DNA of 64,000 nucleotides from Muricomes sp049840515 (lineage in GTDB: Bacteria > Bacillota > Clostridia > Lachnospirales > Lachnospiraceae), in assembly GCA_049840515.1 (NCBI GenBank), contig JASGKW010000019.1:62001-126000 (forward strand), read 5' to 3'. Of the stretch, positions 63,900 through 64,000 are shown in pieces. The notes beneath the pieces are model-generated. The model was not told where the DNA came from. It did not search any database and saw nothing but the letters and a program-made list of their open reading frames with translations. Both the position numbers and the translations under genes were made by a program. How positions within the stretch are numbered: the stretch's first letter is position 1; every line of letters starts with the position of its first letter.

Positions 63900-64000
63900 A
63901 TTAAGGTGCCCAAACGTTTTAAGGATATGAAATACTCTGCAACATATCCAGTTAGTCTTTATCTTTATTTATTATAATCTAATTGCAGCCTTTCAGCAAT

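Larger units (their letters stand above)
12270..64000. mobile_element. Integrative and conjugative element (left end near 12.27-12.29 kb, right end not seen)
   Basis: A serine recombinase sits at one edge, followed by cargo. A full set of conjugation genes then runs on the minus strand (VirB4, PrgI, VirB6, VirD4, relaxase, MobC, lysozyme, sortase, methylase/helicase giant), with parA/parB and an Abi-like gene at the far side. This order is characteristic of large conjugative elements of gut Clostridia. I could not find a direct repeat pair defining both ends. The right boundary is either between 62.8 and 64 kb or beyond the window. Confidence 0.85.

Noticed and set aside
1..64000. CRISPR arrays, tRNA and rRNA genes
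   Set aside because: I saw no regularly spaced repeats, no cloverleaf with CCA-type end and no rRNA-like sequence on either strand; short or degenerate ones could be missed by eye.
12270..64000. Direct attL/attR repeats defining the element
   Set aside because: No convincing pair could be found by eye; the right end may lie beyond the window, and serine recombinases can use very short cores.

Overview
The window comes from a low-GC, strictly anaerobic Firmicute. A gut Lachnospiraceae-type clostridium is the best fit: it has a glycyl-radical enzyme with its activase, an adenine deaminase, agr-type peptide signalling, strong AGGAGG ribosome sites and a large Clostridia-type conjugative element.

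Positions 1-12.25 kb are chromosomal, mostly on the minus strand. They hold the 5' part of a copper P-type ATPase with a CsoR-like operator, a GNAT acetyltransferase, and an operon of an unassigned glycyl-radical enzyme, its radical-SAM activase and a zinc alcohol dehydrogenase that is frameshifted near its end. Next come a NifX-like protein behind a DUF134 remnant, a flavodoxin, a small alpha/beta-barrel protein, a thioredoxin-reductase-like flavoprotein, a second zinc dehydrogenase and adenine deaminase. Three near-identical 'ccccgccataaa' terminators mark this section.

From about 12.27 kb to at least 62.8 kb, and probably past the window end, lies an integrative and conjugative element (ICE). 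Its left end carries a large serine recombinase, a MazF-like protein, a structured GC-rich non-coding stretch and a sigma factor. The AT-rich cargo at 16.3-26.6 kb is the most interesting part. It contains a complete agr quorum-sensing set (agrD and agrB, then a LytTR regulator and a GHKL kinase), a divergent XRE regulator, and a bacteriocin operon. That operon has a 59-aa double-glycine precursor, a C39 peptidase/ABC exporter, a thioredoxin-like membrane protein and a three-gene FtsX-type ABC transporter likely to give immunity. The precursor and agrD are too short for ordinary gene calling. Their promoters share one geometry: two boxes 20 nt apart, 15 nt upstream of a TTGAnn-N17-TATAnT promoter. 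This suggests one LytTR regulator drives both.

Positions 26.9-51.8 kb are the transfer module: lysozyme/CHAP protein, sortase B, VirB4, PrgI, VirB6, Maff2, VirD4, an ArdC-like protein, PcfB, relaxase, MobC, a TOPRIM protein and a methylase/helicase giant with a TnpV gene nested in another frame. An IS110-family element with a candidate bridge RNA follows at 52-53.6 kb. Then come small ICE proteins, an FRG-domain protein, a thioester adhesin with about ten SpaA/Cna-B repeats and a TPKTG sorting signal (a likely partner for the ICE sortase B), ParB, ParA and an abortive-infection-like protein.

Seven conserved genes carry single-base indels, mostly at homopolymers: the 1.8 kb dehydrogenase, prgI, virD4, the helicase giant, the adhesin, parB and parA. 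A regulator also carries an in-frame stop. Either the assembly has residual indel errors or the ICE is decaying; raw reads would decide. Functional calls rest on family motifs read by eye.
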